Notes under the pieces: model-generated | Seen by the model: only the letters and a program-made list of their open reading frames with translations | Told to the model about the DNA's origin: nothing | Database searches by the model: none | Translations under genes and position numbers: made by a program | Part shown: positions 33,301 through 45,030 of the stretch, piece by piece | How positions within the stretch are numbered: position 1 is the first letter of the stretch | Layout of the letters: the number at the start of each line of letters is the position of its first letter | Assembly (NCBI GenBank): GCA_947179155.2 | Contig: OX359284.1 | Span: 7,922,432-7,986,431, forward strand | Length of the DNA: 64,000 bases | Source of the DNA: Hedera helix | Taxonomy: Eukaryota > Streptophyta > Magnoliopsida > Apiales > Araliaceae | Reading direction: 5' to 3'

Positions 33301-35712
33301 GGAAAAAATGGAATTAAATCATGAAAAATTAAATTTTCATGTTATAAATTGATATTAAGTGATTGATTGTTTTTTTGGATTTTTATTGAGTAGTTAAAGC
33401 TTACTTGAAGGTATAATTTTTATTAAGTGGTGTATTTTCGAGCACTATTCACATTCTGCTAAGGGGAAAAAAATTGACTGGCCGCGCATTGCGCGCAGGG
33501 TTGTTTACTGGCAGACGCGGAGCCAAATGACGTCGTTTGGCTCAGAAATTTTTTTACTCCGCGTGTTATGCACGAAAGTCGTTTTTGGTTATTCAAAACG
33601 GCAGCAGAAGGAAAAAATTTCGGTGCAGATACAACGTTGCCCATCCGTTCGTTTTTTGATTATTTACAGAATTCCCATTCTGGGTAATTTAAATATTTAA
33701 AAATAAATTTAAAATTATAACAAAAATAATAATATTACAAAAAATGATATTTGGGATTATATTTACCATTTTGATTAATATTTAAATATTTTAAATATTA
33801 ATCTAGTTAGCTAAATCATGGTTAAGTTAAATAAATAAAAATTTCATTAATTATTTATTATTTAAAATGTTAATAATAAATAAAGGTGATAAATTAGCAA
33901 TTATTATTTAATTCCTATTAAATAATAATTAAAGAGAGATAAAAATTTATAAATTAATTATTTATTATTTAAATATTATTAAATAATAAATAAAGATAAT
34001 TAAGTAATTAATTATTATTTAACTATCATTAAATAATGATTAATGGAAATTAAGTTATTAAATTAATAATTTATTACTTAATTTAAATAATAAATAAGGA
34101 TAAATAAATTGAGTATTATTTAAACTTAAATAATAATTAACATTAATTAAATAATTAGTTATTATTTAATTAACATTAAATAATAATTAAAGAGGATTAA
34201 AATTAGTAAACTATTATTTAATTTCCTTAAATTAAATAATAAGTGAGGTTAATTACTTAGTTAATTATTAGTTGATTAAAGAAGGTTAAATTAAATCAAT
34301 AATTATTTATTTTTTAATTATTATTAAATAATAAGTAAGTACAACTAGTTATTATTTATTATAAATAATAACTAAAATTAATTAATTATTTTCTATTTAA
34401 TCAAGATTAAATAGTAATTAAATAGAGATTGAGTTAATAAAATAATTTGAATTTAATTATGCTTTAATTAAACAATTGTAATAAGTTGTTTAAGGGTTTA
34501 ATAAGTGTCCAACACTTAAGAAAAATAGTTTCTAACTTATTAAATTATTAACCTAATTTGATTAAGGGTCTATAAGTTTAATAATATTGTTTTGACTGAT
34601 GTAAATTATGTGTTAGTACTTATGTGTGGTAGATAAGTTCCTTAGTGAGCGTATAGTTGTGCAAATACGCCGTACTAATTATTAGACCAACTTTATTAAT
34701 GATTAGGTCTTTCAAAGCCAGTTAGTTAAAGCTAGACATTAATTGTAGCTGAGCAGACAGGCAAGTTCCTTATCTCTAAACTCATTTCATTGAGCAAGTT
34801 ATTTATTTAAGCTTGAATTATAATTCCAAACATGCTTTCAGTGGTTTAAATTACTTTACAATTATTCCATTCGCACTTGGTGCACTTGATCTTGTATAGT
34901 CTTTGACTTGTACCTTATTTAATGTTCTACTGTTTAAAGAACTATTCAAAGTAGGTCTAAGCCATTGTTCAGCTAGACATTTATGTTAAAGATTTTAAAA
35001 GCTATCCAAATAATTGAAGATGCGAATTCTTAGACTATTATGAACACCCCTTTTATTATAGGGAAGTACCCTATATCTAATATCAGGTATAAAACACGAA
35101 AATTAAATGTTATGCATACACATACTATACTGAGGCTGATCCCCTTGGGTATATATTTCTGGTAGTAACCATTGTGTCAACCTGTTATTGACTCCAGTGG
35201 ATATTTATAGTTCATAGTTTATTTGACTATCTTGATTCTAAAAGCAAATCATTATTCTTGCTTATGTTATTCATATTATTGAATTGTTCAACTATTCCCT
35301 TTCATTCATGATATATTGTTTCTTGTTGTTACTTAAACTTGTTGAGCAAACTAGTTGCTCACCCTTGCTATATCATGAAACCTTATTGCAGTGCAACCCG
35401 AGACTTCTGGAAAGAACAAGGGTAAGGGAAAGATGAAATGATAGACTTCAAGATGCAGCCTTTTAGTTAACTAAATTACTTGTTATATAATATAAACCCT
35501 AAGTACTTTATTAAGGGTATTTGTGTACTTTTGTGTAAGGTTACCGTATCTTGGGACTAGTAACACCTTTTGAAAGAACAACATATGTTTATTATTCCAC
35601 ATTTAGTTATTGTATGTTGTTTAGAGGTGGATGTTTGTATTGGATCGTGATGACCGAATCCGGGTACTTGAGACCCGAATTTGGGGGCGTCACATATAAA
35701 ATCCCATTATCA
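30365..35712 (-). mobile_element. 5' LTR of old Athila/Tat-like gypsy, interrupted by family A solo LTR
   Basis: The minus strand begins TGATAATGGGATTTTATACC, with the last bases split across the nested insertion, and ends CCAACA before the PBS. Removing 31891-35694 and one TATAA copy leaves about 1.53 kb. The interior carries the TGTCGAACCCGCAGGGA word typical of these LTRs and GACGTCGT/ACGGCGTCGTTTC motifs near 31535 and 31611. Short ORFs at 31430-31705 are not proteins. Confidence 0.75.
31891..35694 (+). mobile_element. Solo LTR, family A copy 2 (3.80 kb)
   Basis: It starts TGTAATGTCC and ends GGGGGCGTCACA. Perfect TATAA duplications lie at 31886-31890 and 35695-35699, with no interior. 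It carries a palindromic CCAAATGACGTCGTTTGG at 33523-33540, a TAAT-rich core at 33840-34450 and the family's GAGCAAACTAGTTGCTCACC block at about 35343. It is the same family as 8841-12719 and as the inverted, truncated copy at 58850-61711. Confidence 0.92.
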
Positions 35713-36109
35713 ATTATAGTGGGGATATGTCGGGTTCAGAGTTGAAGAATTATTGGCATGCAAGTAAACTGAAGAAGTATTATCAGTTGTTAGTTTTTTT
35801 TTTTTAAGTTTTGTAAGTTGTTCAGGGTAGTTATTTACTTTGTATTTAGTCAAATACTAGAATTTTGTCTTCTTTTAAATGTAATTATAATGAATTTACA
35901 AGTAGACTAAAGAAGTATTATCAGTAGTTAGTTTTCTTTTTTGCTTTTGTAAGTTGTTTGGGGGTAGTTATTTACTTTGTACTTAGTTAAATACTGGAAT
36001 TCGGTGTTCTTTTAAAAGTAATAATAAGGAATTTGTGCATACTTAGGATCTCAATAAAAAGAAGTTCTATTTATCTGATGAGTTTTGTTACAAAAGATTG
36101 TTTCATTAC

Positions 36110-36800
36110 AATTACAAAGGAAAAGTTACAAGGAAATTAAATATTTTAGGGATCGACTTCTTCTTCTTCTTCATTCAAAGAAAAGCCCATAGTTTCGGGA
36201 TCATGATCGGCAACCTTGATATTCCCTTTAGCGTAAATGTAGCCTTGGTCATACTGGGCTATAACAAGTTCGGCCAGCTCCTTGGATATTTTATATTCAT
36301 CGATTATGGAATGGCGATGGTCTTTAATGGTAGTTCGAGCAGTTTGTTGGCAACGGCGGAGATTTGGAGGACTTCATATTTTTGGTTAATTTACTCAGAT
36401 TAATGTTGGTTCTGTTGTTACAGTTCTTCGATCTTGTTGATGTGGTCTGTCATTTCTTCGAGCAGCTTAGTCCGTTCTACAGCTAAGTCGGCTATTTTTT
36501 TGTTGCTAATATTTGTTATGATATTCGGATTCGGCTAGTTGAGTTTGGACGGCTTGTAAGAAGGTTTCGTTTACTTCGAGTTCCTCGTGTAGAGTTGTGT
36601 TCTCATCTCGAATTTCGGTTAGTTCGGATTGGAGTTTAGAAATAGTGGTTGTCGGTTCTTTGTTTTCATATTTAACTAGTCGGAGTTAGCTGAAGGCTCC
36701 CTAGTATGCTATTAAAAACGCATGACGGAGAAAGAGAAATCAAGCATAAGTAAAAAAGGTTCTTACTTGAGCCAGATGTAGAGTTGCTGATGACAGAAGG
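36110..36800 (-). pseudogene. Coiled-coil 3' exons, array unit 1 (broken)
   Basis: Read minus. An exon ends EFNNLLSSATLHLAQ at a GTAAGA donor (about 36766). An intron follows to about 36704. The next exon reads KLQSELTEIRDENTTLHEEL, then EVNETFLQAVQTQLAESEYH with stops after it. The 3' end reads RTTIKDHRHSIIDEYKISKE then LAELVIAQYDQGYIYAKGNI then a tail MGFSLNEEEEEVDP and a stop. The heptad-like Leu/Glu pattern suggests a coiled coil. Several stops show it is dead. It resembles tails of plant transposon-linked coiled-coil proteins; identity not established. Confidence 0.55.
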
Positions 36801-37214
36801 TTGTTGAACTCTGAAGGGTTATAGTGGGGATATCTCGGGTTCGGAGTTAAATAATTATTGGCATGCAAGTAGACTAAACAAGTATTATGAATAGTTAGTT
36901 TTCTTTTTTAATTTTGTAAGTTATTCGAGGTAGTTATTTACTTTGTATTTAGTCAAATACTGAATTTTTTTGTTCTTTTAAATGTAATTATAAGGAATTT
37001 GCAAGTAGATTAAAGAAGTATTATCAGTAGTTAGTTCTCTTCTTTACTTTTGTGAGTTGTTTGGTGTAGTTATTTACTTTGTACTTAGTCAGATACTAGA
37101 ATTCGATGTTCTTTCAAAAGTAATAATAAGGAATTTGTACATACTTAGGACATCAATAAAATTAATATCTATTTATCTAATGTGTTCAGTTACAAAAGAT
37201 TGTTTCATTAAAAT

Positions 37215-37950
37215 TACAAGGAAATTAAATATTTTAAGGATCGACTTTTTCTTCTTCTTCATTCGAAGAAAAGCCCATAGTTTTGGGATCATAACCAGCA
37301 GCTTTGATATTCCCTATGGCGTACAAGTAGCCTTAGTCGTACTAGATTAAAACAACTTTGGTCAGCTCCTTGGATATTTTGTACTCTTCGATTATAGAGT
37401 GGCGATGGTCTTCAATGGTAGTTCGGGCTTGGCTCTTGAGGCCTTGATTCTCCTCTTTGAGCAGTTTCTTAGCAACAACGAAATTTGGAGGACTTCATCT
37501 TTTTAGTTAATTTGCTCAGATGAATGTTGGTTATATTGTTTCAGTTCTTCGATCTTGTTGATGCGGTCGGTTATTTCTTCACGTAGCTTAGTCCGTTCTC
37601 TAGCTAAGTCGGCTATTTTTTGTTGATGTTATTTGTTATGATATTTAGATTCGGCTAGTTGAGCTCAGACGGCTTGTAAAAAGGTTTCGTTTACTTTGAG
37701 TTCCATATGTAGAGTTGTGTTCTCTTCTCGAAATTTGGTTAATTCGGATTAGGGTTTGGAAAGAGTGTTTGTTTGTTCTTCATTTTTATATTTAAGTAAT
37801 CGTAGTCGGCTGAAGGCTCCCAACGACTAAAAAGGCGAAAGAGTTAGTATGCTATTAAAAACGTATGACGGAGAAAGAGAAATTTAGCCTAAGTAAAAAA
37901 GGTTCTTACCCGACAGGTGTAGAGTTGCTGATGGCAGCAGGTTGTTGAAC
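37215..37950 (-). pseudogene. Coiled-coil 3' exons, array unit 2 (broken)
   Basis: Same layout as unit 1: an NLL--ATLHLS-type exon before the donor near 37908, the RLRLLKY/ENTTL coil segment near 37640-37815, then the acidic C-terminal tail ending around 37240 (KIDPLK side). Relative to unit 1 it has an extra segment near 37430-37470, matching unit 3. Stops and frameshifts are present. Confidence 0.5.
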
Positions 37951-38394
37951 TCTGGAGGGTTATAGTGGGGATATGTCGGGTTCAGAGTTAAAGAATTATT
38001 GGCGTGCAAGTAGACTAAAGAAGTATTATCTGTAGTTAGTTTTATTTTTTACTTTTGTAAGTTATTCGGGGTAGTTATTTACATTGCACTTAATCAAATA
38101 CTAGAATTTTGTGTTCTTTTAAAGGTAATTATAAGGAATTTACAATTAGACTAAAGAAGTATTATCAGTAGTTATTTTTCTTTTTTACTTTTTTACTTTT
38201 GTAAGTTGTTTGGGGTAGTTATTTACTTTGTACTAAGTTAAATATTGGAATTCGGTGTTCTTTTAGAAGTAATAATAAGGAATTTGTACATACTTAGGAT
38301 ATTAATAAAATGAAGTTCTATTTAACTGATGTGTTCAGTTTCAAAAGATTGTTTCATTACATTTACAATGGAAAAAATACAAGGAAATTAAATA

Positions 38395-39110
38395 TTTGGG
38401 GGATCGGCTTTGTCTTCGTACGTTGAAAAGCCCATAGTTTTAAGATCATGACCGGCCGCTTTGATCTTCCCTTTGGCATACATGTAGCCTTGGTCATACT
38501 GGCTACAACAGCTTAGGTCAGCTTCGTGGATATTTTGTTTTCTTCGATTATAGGGCGACGATGGTTTCTAATGGTAGTTCAAACTTGGCTCTTGAGGCCT
38601 TGATTCTCCTCTTCGAGCAGTTTGTTAGCAACGACGGAGATTTGGAGGACTTCATCTTTCTAGTTAATTTGCTCGGATGAATGTGGGTTCTGTTGTTTCA
38701 GTTTTTCGATCTTGTTGATGTCGTCGGTCCTTTCTTCATGCAGCTTAGTCCGTTTTACAGCTAAGTAGACTATTTTTTGTTGATGTTATTCGTTATGATA
38801 TTAGGCTTTGGCTAGTTGAGTTTGATTGCTTGTTAGAAGGTTTCATTTACTATGAGTTCCACATGTAGAGTTTTGTTCTCCTCTCGAATTTCAGTTAGTT
38901 TGGATTGGATTTTAGAAATAGTGGTTGTCTGTTCTTCGTTTTTGTATTTAAGTAGTCGGAATCGATTGAAGGCTCCCAATGCCTGAAAAGGGGAAAGTGT
39001 TAATATGCTATTTAAAACGCATAACGGAGAAAGAGAAATATAGCAGAAGTAAAAAAGGTTCTTACCCCCCAACCAGGTGTAGAGTTGCTGATGACAACAG
39101 GTTTTTGAAC
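38395..39110 (-). pseudogene. Coiled-coil 3' exons, array unit 3 (broken)
   Basis: The longest open piece is 39072-38833: ALGAFNRFRLLKYKNEEQTT, then TISKIQSKLTEIREENKTLH, then VELIVNETF. An intron-like stretch precedes it, with a donor before 39065. The downstream C-terminal tail is frameshifted. It matches unit 1 in the TEIR-EN-TLH-EL--NETF block. Confidence 0.5.
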
Positions 39111-39625
39111 TCCAGGGGGTTATAGTGGGGATATGTCGGGTTCGGAGTTAAAGAATTATTGGCATGTAAGTAGACTGAAGAAGTATTATCAATATTTAGT
39201 TTTCTTTTTTACTTTTAAAAATTGTTCGGGGTAGTTATTTACTTTGTACTTAGTCAAATATTGGAATTTTGTGCTCTTTTATATGTAATTATAAGGTATT
39301 TTCAAGTAGACTAAAGAAGTATTATCAGTAGTTAGTTTTCTTTTTTACTTTTGTAAGTTGTTTGGGGTAGTTATTTACTTTGTACTTAGTCATTTACTGG
39401 AATTCGAAGTTCTTTTAAAAGTGATAATAAAGAATTTGTACATACTAAGGATATTAATAAAATGAAGTTCTATTTATCTGATGTGTTCAGTTACAAAAGA
39501 TTGTTTCATTACATTTACAAAGGAAAAAGTACAAGGAAATTAACTATTTTGGGGATCGGCTTCTTCTTCATCCAAATAAAAGCTGATAGTTTTGGGATTA
39601 TAATCGACGGCTTTGGTCTTCACGG

Positions 39626-40186
39626 TACACACAATTTACATACAAAATTTTCTTATTTTTCAGGAATTTAATTCTGTCCATTGTTATCACTTTTGACATG
39701 TATTTATTCTCACAATAGATCTATTAATTGTGACTGTTATCACTATTAATATAATTTGGTGAAGTATTGTCCAGGTTGAACTTTTGCACATATTTAGAAA
39801 GAAAATAAAATGACAAAATTATTCATATTAAATGATTTTGCAAGTAAAACCTAAAACTCTCGTGATTTTACTCCATTAACTATAAGTTAAATAATTCAAG
39901 TTCTAATAAAGATCGTGCATATATTTCTTCCCCTCTCCTCCTTTTCTCTTTTTCTCATAAAAACCATGCAATATGCATATACTTCCTCTCTCCTCCCTTT
40001 AGTACAAATTGATGGCTTGGTTAATAAATTTGGAGGAAAGTAGATCTATTAGACATTGAATTGTAGGGTTAATATTTAAAAAAAATTAAGACTACCCTGT
40101 AGACTTTTATCCTGAGAATAGGAAGTATGTAATTGGGTTCCTGTTTACTTCAGTTACGTAATTTTGCTAATATTATACTCTTGCAG
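39626..40186. other. Non-coding stretch
   Basis: No gene or repeat structure recognised. AT-rich; it leads into a splice-acceptor-like TATACTCTTGCAG at 40174-40186. Confidence 0.4.
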
Positions 40187-40823
40187 GTTGCCCAAAGCAA
40201 TGTACTCATTCTCACTGATCCAGCATACGTGATTCCAGTGCACAAAAGTAGGGGCACACTATATCCTATTCAAGGTGAATATTCCCTCAACAAGTTGATG
40301 CTTCCAAGAATCAGGTCTTACATTGTAAGAGCACAATACATTGATTAAAAATTGAAAAAAATGATGTTGGTCAGTTGCTGTATAAATTTAGCCGTTAGGC
40401 ACATTACATATTTTTGTCATTTCTATTGGATTCTATAGTATAGCAGCCCAACCTTTGTTGTTTCTCCTGTTATTGACCATATAGTTTTAGGATTGGACTC
40501 TCCTTCACTCTTGCTCTCTCCTCCCTCTTCCCCATCAACCCATCTATAAAACCAAAAAAGGAAAGAAAAGAGAATGGTAAATATGTTGCAAGTCATCATA
40601 TATATAATCTTTTTCATATTTTATGTGCTTAGTAAAGATTGTACCATTCATTTCATGGGCATATTATTGAAAGGATTATAAGTTGCTTCACTAACTAGAA
40701 ACTAGTGAAACTGTAAATGTTTTGTTTTGTTCCGGAGTGCAATGTCCTTGTTCATTTTCAAATGCTTTTCATCTTATGCAGGCCTTTCTAGAACAAAGAC
40801 TAGTGGAGCGTTCTCAGTGGTAG
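40187..40823 (+). pseudogene. Two 3'-terminal exon-like pieces, unidentified gene
   Basis: 40187-40324 (138 nt) is open as VAQSNVLILTDPAYVIPVHK, then SRGTLYPIQGEYSLNKLMLP, then RIRSYI, between TTGCAG and GTAAGA. 40782-40823 follows ATGCAG and reads AFLEQRLVERSQW then stop. Both are phase 0 and join into a coherent 59-residue tail. The intron would be 457 bp. I do not recognise the family. No further upstream exons were found to the left, where the tandem array begins, so this is either a truncated gene or the end of one whose other exons I missed. Confidence 0.45.
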
Positions 40824-40875
40824 GGGAAAATGAATCATTACATCTCTACTGAGTCAGATGTAGCAGTAGTAGACA

Positions 40876-41290
40876 TTTATTGAGGAAATTGGTGGAGCTT
40901 CAGTTCTCTTTTTACCATGTGCTATTTACAATTGGACGCCACCAGAAGGTGCTGGTCAGCTCCATGGGATGTCATTGGATGTTAAGGTACAAATTTTAAT
41001 CACAAAGAAGTAGCTTTTAACGTTGTTCTTGTCGATTAGCTATTATCTGCTTTTGCTTGGTTAGAAGATAAATTCTTAACTCCTTAATCTGGTTTTAACC
41101 CTCCTGTATACAACAGGTTGTCCATTTTAAAGGATCAAGAAAACGCCTTATGCTGGAATCTTGGAACTTCTTGAATTCCTCGACATCTTCTGATATTTTG
41201 GATACGTTATGCCGCATTTTAAGGAGTGGACGGACAAAATATGATTTTAAAGTTCTACTTCATGTAGTTTACTGCTCTACATCTGGATGA
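40876..41290 (+). pseudogene. Two further exon-like pieces, unidentified
   Basis: 40876-40986 is open as FIEEIGGASVLFLPCAIYNW, then TPPEGAGQLHGMSLDVK, before GTAC. 41117-41290 follows CAACAG and reads VVHFKGSRKRLMLESWNFLN, then SSTSSDILDTLCRIL and on to a stop. The phase is compatible. The composition is protein-like and unlike the surrounding DNA, but no family is recognised and the relation to 40187-40823 is unclear. Confidence 0.35.
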
Positions 41291-43942
41291 AGTTCAATTC
41301 AGGAATTTGACCCAATTCTTGTGGAGGAACTGACCTGCAGCTTCTTGGCCAACTAGGTTGCTAATTTAGTGGCAGCTAAATATCCTATACTTGATTTTAC
41401 ACTTCCACTCAGGGTCTACATGTCAATTTCCAACCCCTTGATCGGAAAATTGCATTATTCTAGTTGGTACAAAGCGTTTGCGGAAACAATACTGTAGAAA
41501 TTGTAAAGATGTTAAGAACTTATCATGATCATGAGTACACTTCTGAAGTTTGAAAGTTCTATTCCTGCTAATATAGTGTACATTGTAATTCTTTGTCCAA
41601 GATTTTGATATGGTACATGACCTTTGGTTGCTCTTTCGTTATGTATCTATAGCAAATCAGTTTTTCCTTGCACATTTCCTATTGTATGTCCCTGGTTACA
41701 AATCCAAGTTAACAACCACAAGGTAACAGGGAAAGAAAATTTTGTAGACATTTTACCTGGTCATTAGTTAAGTAGTTACTTTTATTTGTTTGTGGCTGGT
41801 GTAAAGTGAGTTCAAAACTCAAAATAAGGAGAAGACTGGACACCAAACTTGATATATCTAGAAGGTGTTTATGGAATATAGAATTTGTTCGGTTATCGGA
41901 GTTTAAACCTTTGGTGCATTGCGTTTGAGTCTCAAACACTGTGTTTCAACGTTTGTGAATTAAATAAGCTACGTTTGAAATAACCTATTGCAAGATGCAC
42001 TAATCGCTCCAAACGTTATGTAACCAAACATACACATAGTAAATGCAATTGGATAGAGTATCTAAAAACACTCCATTCAGCATTGGTGACAGTTACACAT
42101 TAGTAGCATCAGAAAGTGCAGCATCTATCCGCAATAAACAATATTTAGGAACTTGATAGATCCTAATTTGAAACTAAATCCGGGTATGAGATACAATTTC
42201 CTGCATATTGGTGCAGTATCTGCTTCAAAAGTTCAAACAATTTTAACAGAAGGTAGATATCCCCAATGGCCCATGCTATAATCCCCCACTTGTCTGGTTT
42301 CTTGGCAGTCAACTTGCAGGTGGTACAAACATAAAAATATTAATGGCTGTAAAGGAGTTTCTTTTTACAAATTTGTCATGGTAAATTGCTCCCTGATTGG
42401 TGATTGCAGTCTGTGCAGTTAGCAATTTAAAACTTTCCTTGAAAGAAAAAATATTAGGCAGAAAAAAAAAAGGCAGATTAAAATAACTGAGTGCAATATT
42501 AATGCCATGTAATATCATCAAGTTAAAAAGGGAATACCCCTACTCATACAGCAAACAGCCAACAGAAATTGTCAACGATGGTCTATGCATCTCCTCCGCA
42601 CCTATGTAAAAGCTGCCATTTAATGTTTACACCATCTTCCAGCTTCATCAAAATAAAGTTTAGACACTCGTGCACTTTTCACCCAAAAATGTCATACGAT
42701 CATTTTAGCCGACTTCGTTTACTCAAATCCTTGGAGTCAACAGCGTAATAAGACAATACTCAAATCCTTGGAGTCAACAGCGTAACAAGACAATGCCCGA
42801 GCATTTAGTGAAGTTCAGGATCAACACTCAACCTTAAATAACCAGAAATATCAAGATCAAGAGAAAACGAAACATATATGATAAAAGAAATTTTTAAAAA
42901 AAATTACATGAAAATCTAGTGAAAATATTATTATGTGGTTTAAGTATCTATTATGAACAAAGAAATAGAGAGAAAAAGGCTAATCTTAGTTTTTACCAAT
43001 TTATACATCCCTACTCTGTATCCCCAGTTCCCCACAAGTTCGCCATATAAGAGAGTCAAGGTATTTCAATTTCCTAAAGAAGCCAGAGATAGTTAAAGAC
43101 AAACCCTGCTTCCACCAACCTGTTTGCATGATATTAGGTATGCCCAAGTGGATGCAGAAAACTTCCAGCAAATTGTTTATTATTTAGAAAATAAAAAAGA
43201 AGCAACAAATACACCAAGTATAGACAATTAATCTGGAAACAGAGAACAAGGATGTGAATCTCGTGTGAGAGTGCATAACCAAATGCCAAAACTAGATACA
43301 CCCACAAGATCACTAATTTCAGGCAGTAAAATTTTCTTCAATTTCAATAATAGGGTGCATGACACAAGCAAAACATAGCATTGGCACATCCACAAAGCAA
43401 ATTACTATTACATACATAAATAAGCAACATTTACATTCGCATGGTGCTCAACAAACAATATCCCAACTGTAGGATTTTAGAATCAATATATGCAAAATAA
43501 CCTTATATAGGTACCAAATGACTGTATGTGTTCACATGCAAGTCCCAAAACTAGACATATATCCACAGGATCAACTGTATTAACCTGAGCCAGTTCTATT
43601 AAATTTTAATCATAGGCTGCAAACACGAGCAGCAAGTAGCATTGCTACATACAGTTGGCGTATTTATACTACATATACGAAGAGGCAAGAATTACATACC
43701 CACGGGGCTGGATAAAAGATGCTCCAAATACAGGATTTTACAAGCAACTATACACAATAAGTTTGTATCATTGCATTACATTTTATTTCATAATCTCGGC
43801 CAGAGAGAATGATATATTCACAATCCACAAAAAATACACACAAAAGATATTACTCCAGTGAGAGATAGGATCCACAAACCATTGGCATACCCGCATTTCT
43901 TTTGTAGTAGCAATCTTAGATACCAGATCAAATCCACCGCTT
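41291..43942. other. Intergenic region and 3' flank of the glutaredoxin-like gene
   Basis: No coding gene seen. 42721-42757 and 42758-42794 are two copies of a 37-bp unit (ACTCAAATCCTTGGAGTCAA...) with one mismatch. A more diverged duplication pairs about 43290-43490 with 43550-43755, with shared words AAAACTAGA, ATAGGGTGCA/ATAGGCTGCA and TAGGATTTTA/CAGGATTTTA. The right part probably includes the 3' UTR of the gene at 43943-44731. Confidence 0.5.
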
Positions 43943-44731
43943 TCAAGAACAGCAAGTCGGGCACCGAATCAATCCATTTTCATTGCACTCCAGGCACCTC
44001 TTCAACTGCTCCTCATCCTCGTCGAAAACCTTCCTGCTACCATTGCAATTCACACAAGGCATAAACCTCACATCCCCACAGGTATCACACACGAACCCAG
44101 GTGCCCGAATTGACAAACCTTTAAGAGTTTTTCGCAATTCACCGATCTCATTCAAGTGTTTGATAGTATCAGCACCTCCAATATACTTTCCCTTGATAAA
44201 AATTTGTGGCAGACTCACATGCTTCTGTCCTAAAACGCTTTGCAACTCTTTCTTATAAGCAGAATCCATGGAAATGTCGCGCTCATCAACATTAATCCTA
44301 AACCCTCTTAGTATCATCCTCACAGCATAACAATCCTCGTATGTCCTTCGAATTCCCCTTAGACTCGTGAAATACACAACCACCCGATCTTCTGTACCGG
44401 GTAACCGAATCGAAAATTCATCTTTCGGGTTTGAAGAAGCCCTAAAATCCAAAGAAATTGATTTCGAGCAGCTTATCGACGATTCTTCAGATAATTTCGA
44501 GGGTTTTGGGGATTCAAACAAGCTACAAATCGTTTTCACCTTCCCTTTCATGGAATCGAGCGACGAATTGCAGTGCTTCTTGATTGAGCCACTGCGTTCC
44601 ATGGAGGACATATGATAGGGCTTTTTCGAGAATTCATTGGCGGAAGAGTGAATCGTTAAAGATCGATTGAAAACAGAGGATTTGTTGGGGTATTCAGAGA
44701 ATTCATAAAGATTATCCGGAAACCCAGACAT
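43943..44731 (-). CDS. Glutaredoxin-domain cysteine-rich protein (262 aa)
   Basis: Intronless frame with stop at 43943. Residues 1-110 are a low-complexity, Ser-rich N-terminus. Residues 115-205 are a glutaredoxin-like fold: RVVVYFTSLRGIRRTYEDCY, then cis-Pro in SLPQIFIKGKYIGGAD, then the HLNEIGELRK helix. The CPYC/CxxC redox centre is replaced by SLRGIRRTYEDC, as known for the plant GRX-like/cysteine-rich family, so thiol-disulfide chemistry is doubtful. Residues 215-260 hold four CxxC pairs (C215/C218, C226/C229, C246/C249, C257/C260), a DnaJ-like zinc-binding module. No signal peptide or membrane segment is evident. The length and architecture fit the family. It is the only intact gene in the window. 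Confidence 0.93.
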   Translation of the reverse strand: MSGFPDNLYEFSEYPNKSSVFNRSLTIHSSANEFSKKPYHMSSMERSGSIKKHCNSSLDSMKGKVKTICSLFESPKPSKLSEESSISCSKSISLDFRASSNPKDEFSIRLPGTEDRVVVYFTSLRGIRRTYEDCYAVRMILRGFRINVDERDISMDSAYKKELQSVLGQKHVSLPQIFIKGKYIGGADTIKHLNEIGELRKTLKGLSIRAPGFVCDTCGDVRFMPCVNCNGSRKVFDEDEEQLKRCLECNENGLIRCPTCCS

Positions 44732-45030
44732 GTTTATGTTCCAAAGAACAAAATAGCCTCAAATAAATTGAAATTATCAGCTCTCAACAGAATTCCCTTC
44801 CTTTTTCTTGAAGATCGAGATGATCTTCAACGACGACTGAGAATCGAGGCCCTTTTCCGGTGGGGTTTTGCCGTCTAAAGGAGGCGGTGGCGCTAGGTGG
44901 CTGGTTTCTGGTGAGATGAGGAGCAGATGAAAAGCCTAGATTGAAAGCAATTCACAGAATAAGCGGAGCTTTTTGAAAAGTTTGACGTTGAGATTATATA
45001 TATATATATATATAACGTAAATATAGAGAG
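44732..45030 (-). promoter_or_regulatory. 5' UTR and proximal promoter of the glutaredoxin-like gene
   Basis: About 260 bp upstream of the ATG lies a TATATATATATA run at 44996-45014, which may serve as a TATA region and/or is a simple repeat. The leader (44732-44950) is higher in GC than its surroundings. No upstream ATG frame of note was analysed in detail. Start site inferred only. Confidence 0.35.

Larger units (their letters stand above)
35715..39625 (-). repeat. Tandem array of about 1.1-kb units (3.4 copies)
   Basis: The marker TATAGTGGGGATATGTCGGG recurs at 35715, 36820, 37961 and 39121, giving periods of 1105, 1141 and 1160 bp. The last unit is partial, losing similarity near 39625. 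Each unit has a non-coding half containing an internal direct repeat of about 160 bp (TACTTTTGTAAGTTGTTTGG word) and a minus-strand coding-like half. The first unit is cut on its left by the old gypsy LTR. Confidence 0.85.

Noticed and set aside
8841..35694. 8841-12719 and 31891-35694 as the two LTRs of one giant 27-kb element
   Set aside because: Each has its own perfect and different target duplication (GACCG and TATAA), so they are separate solo LTRs.
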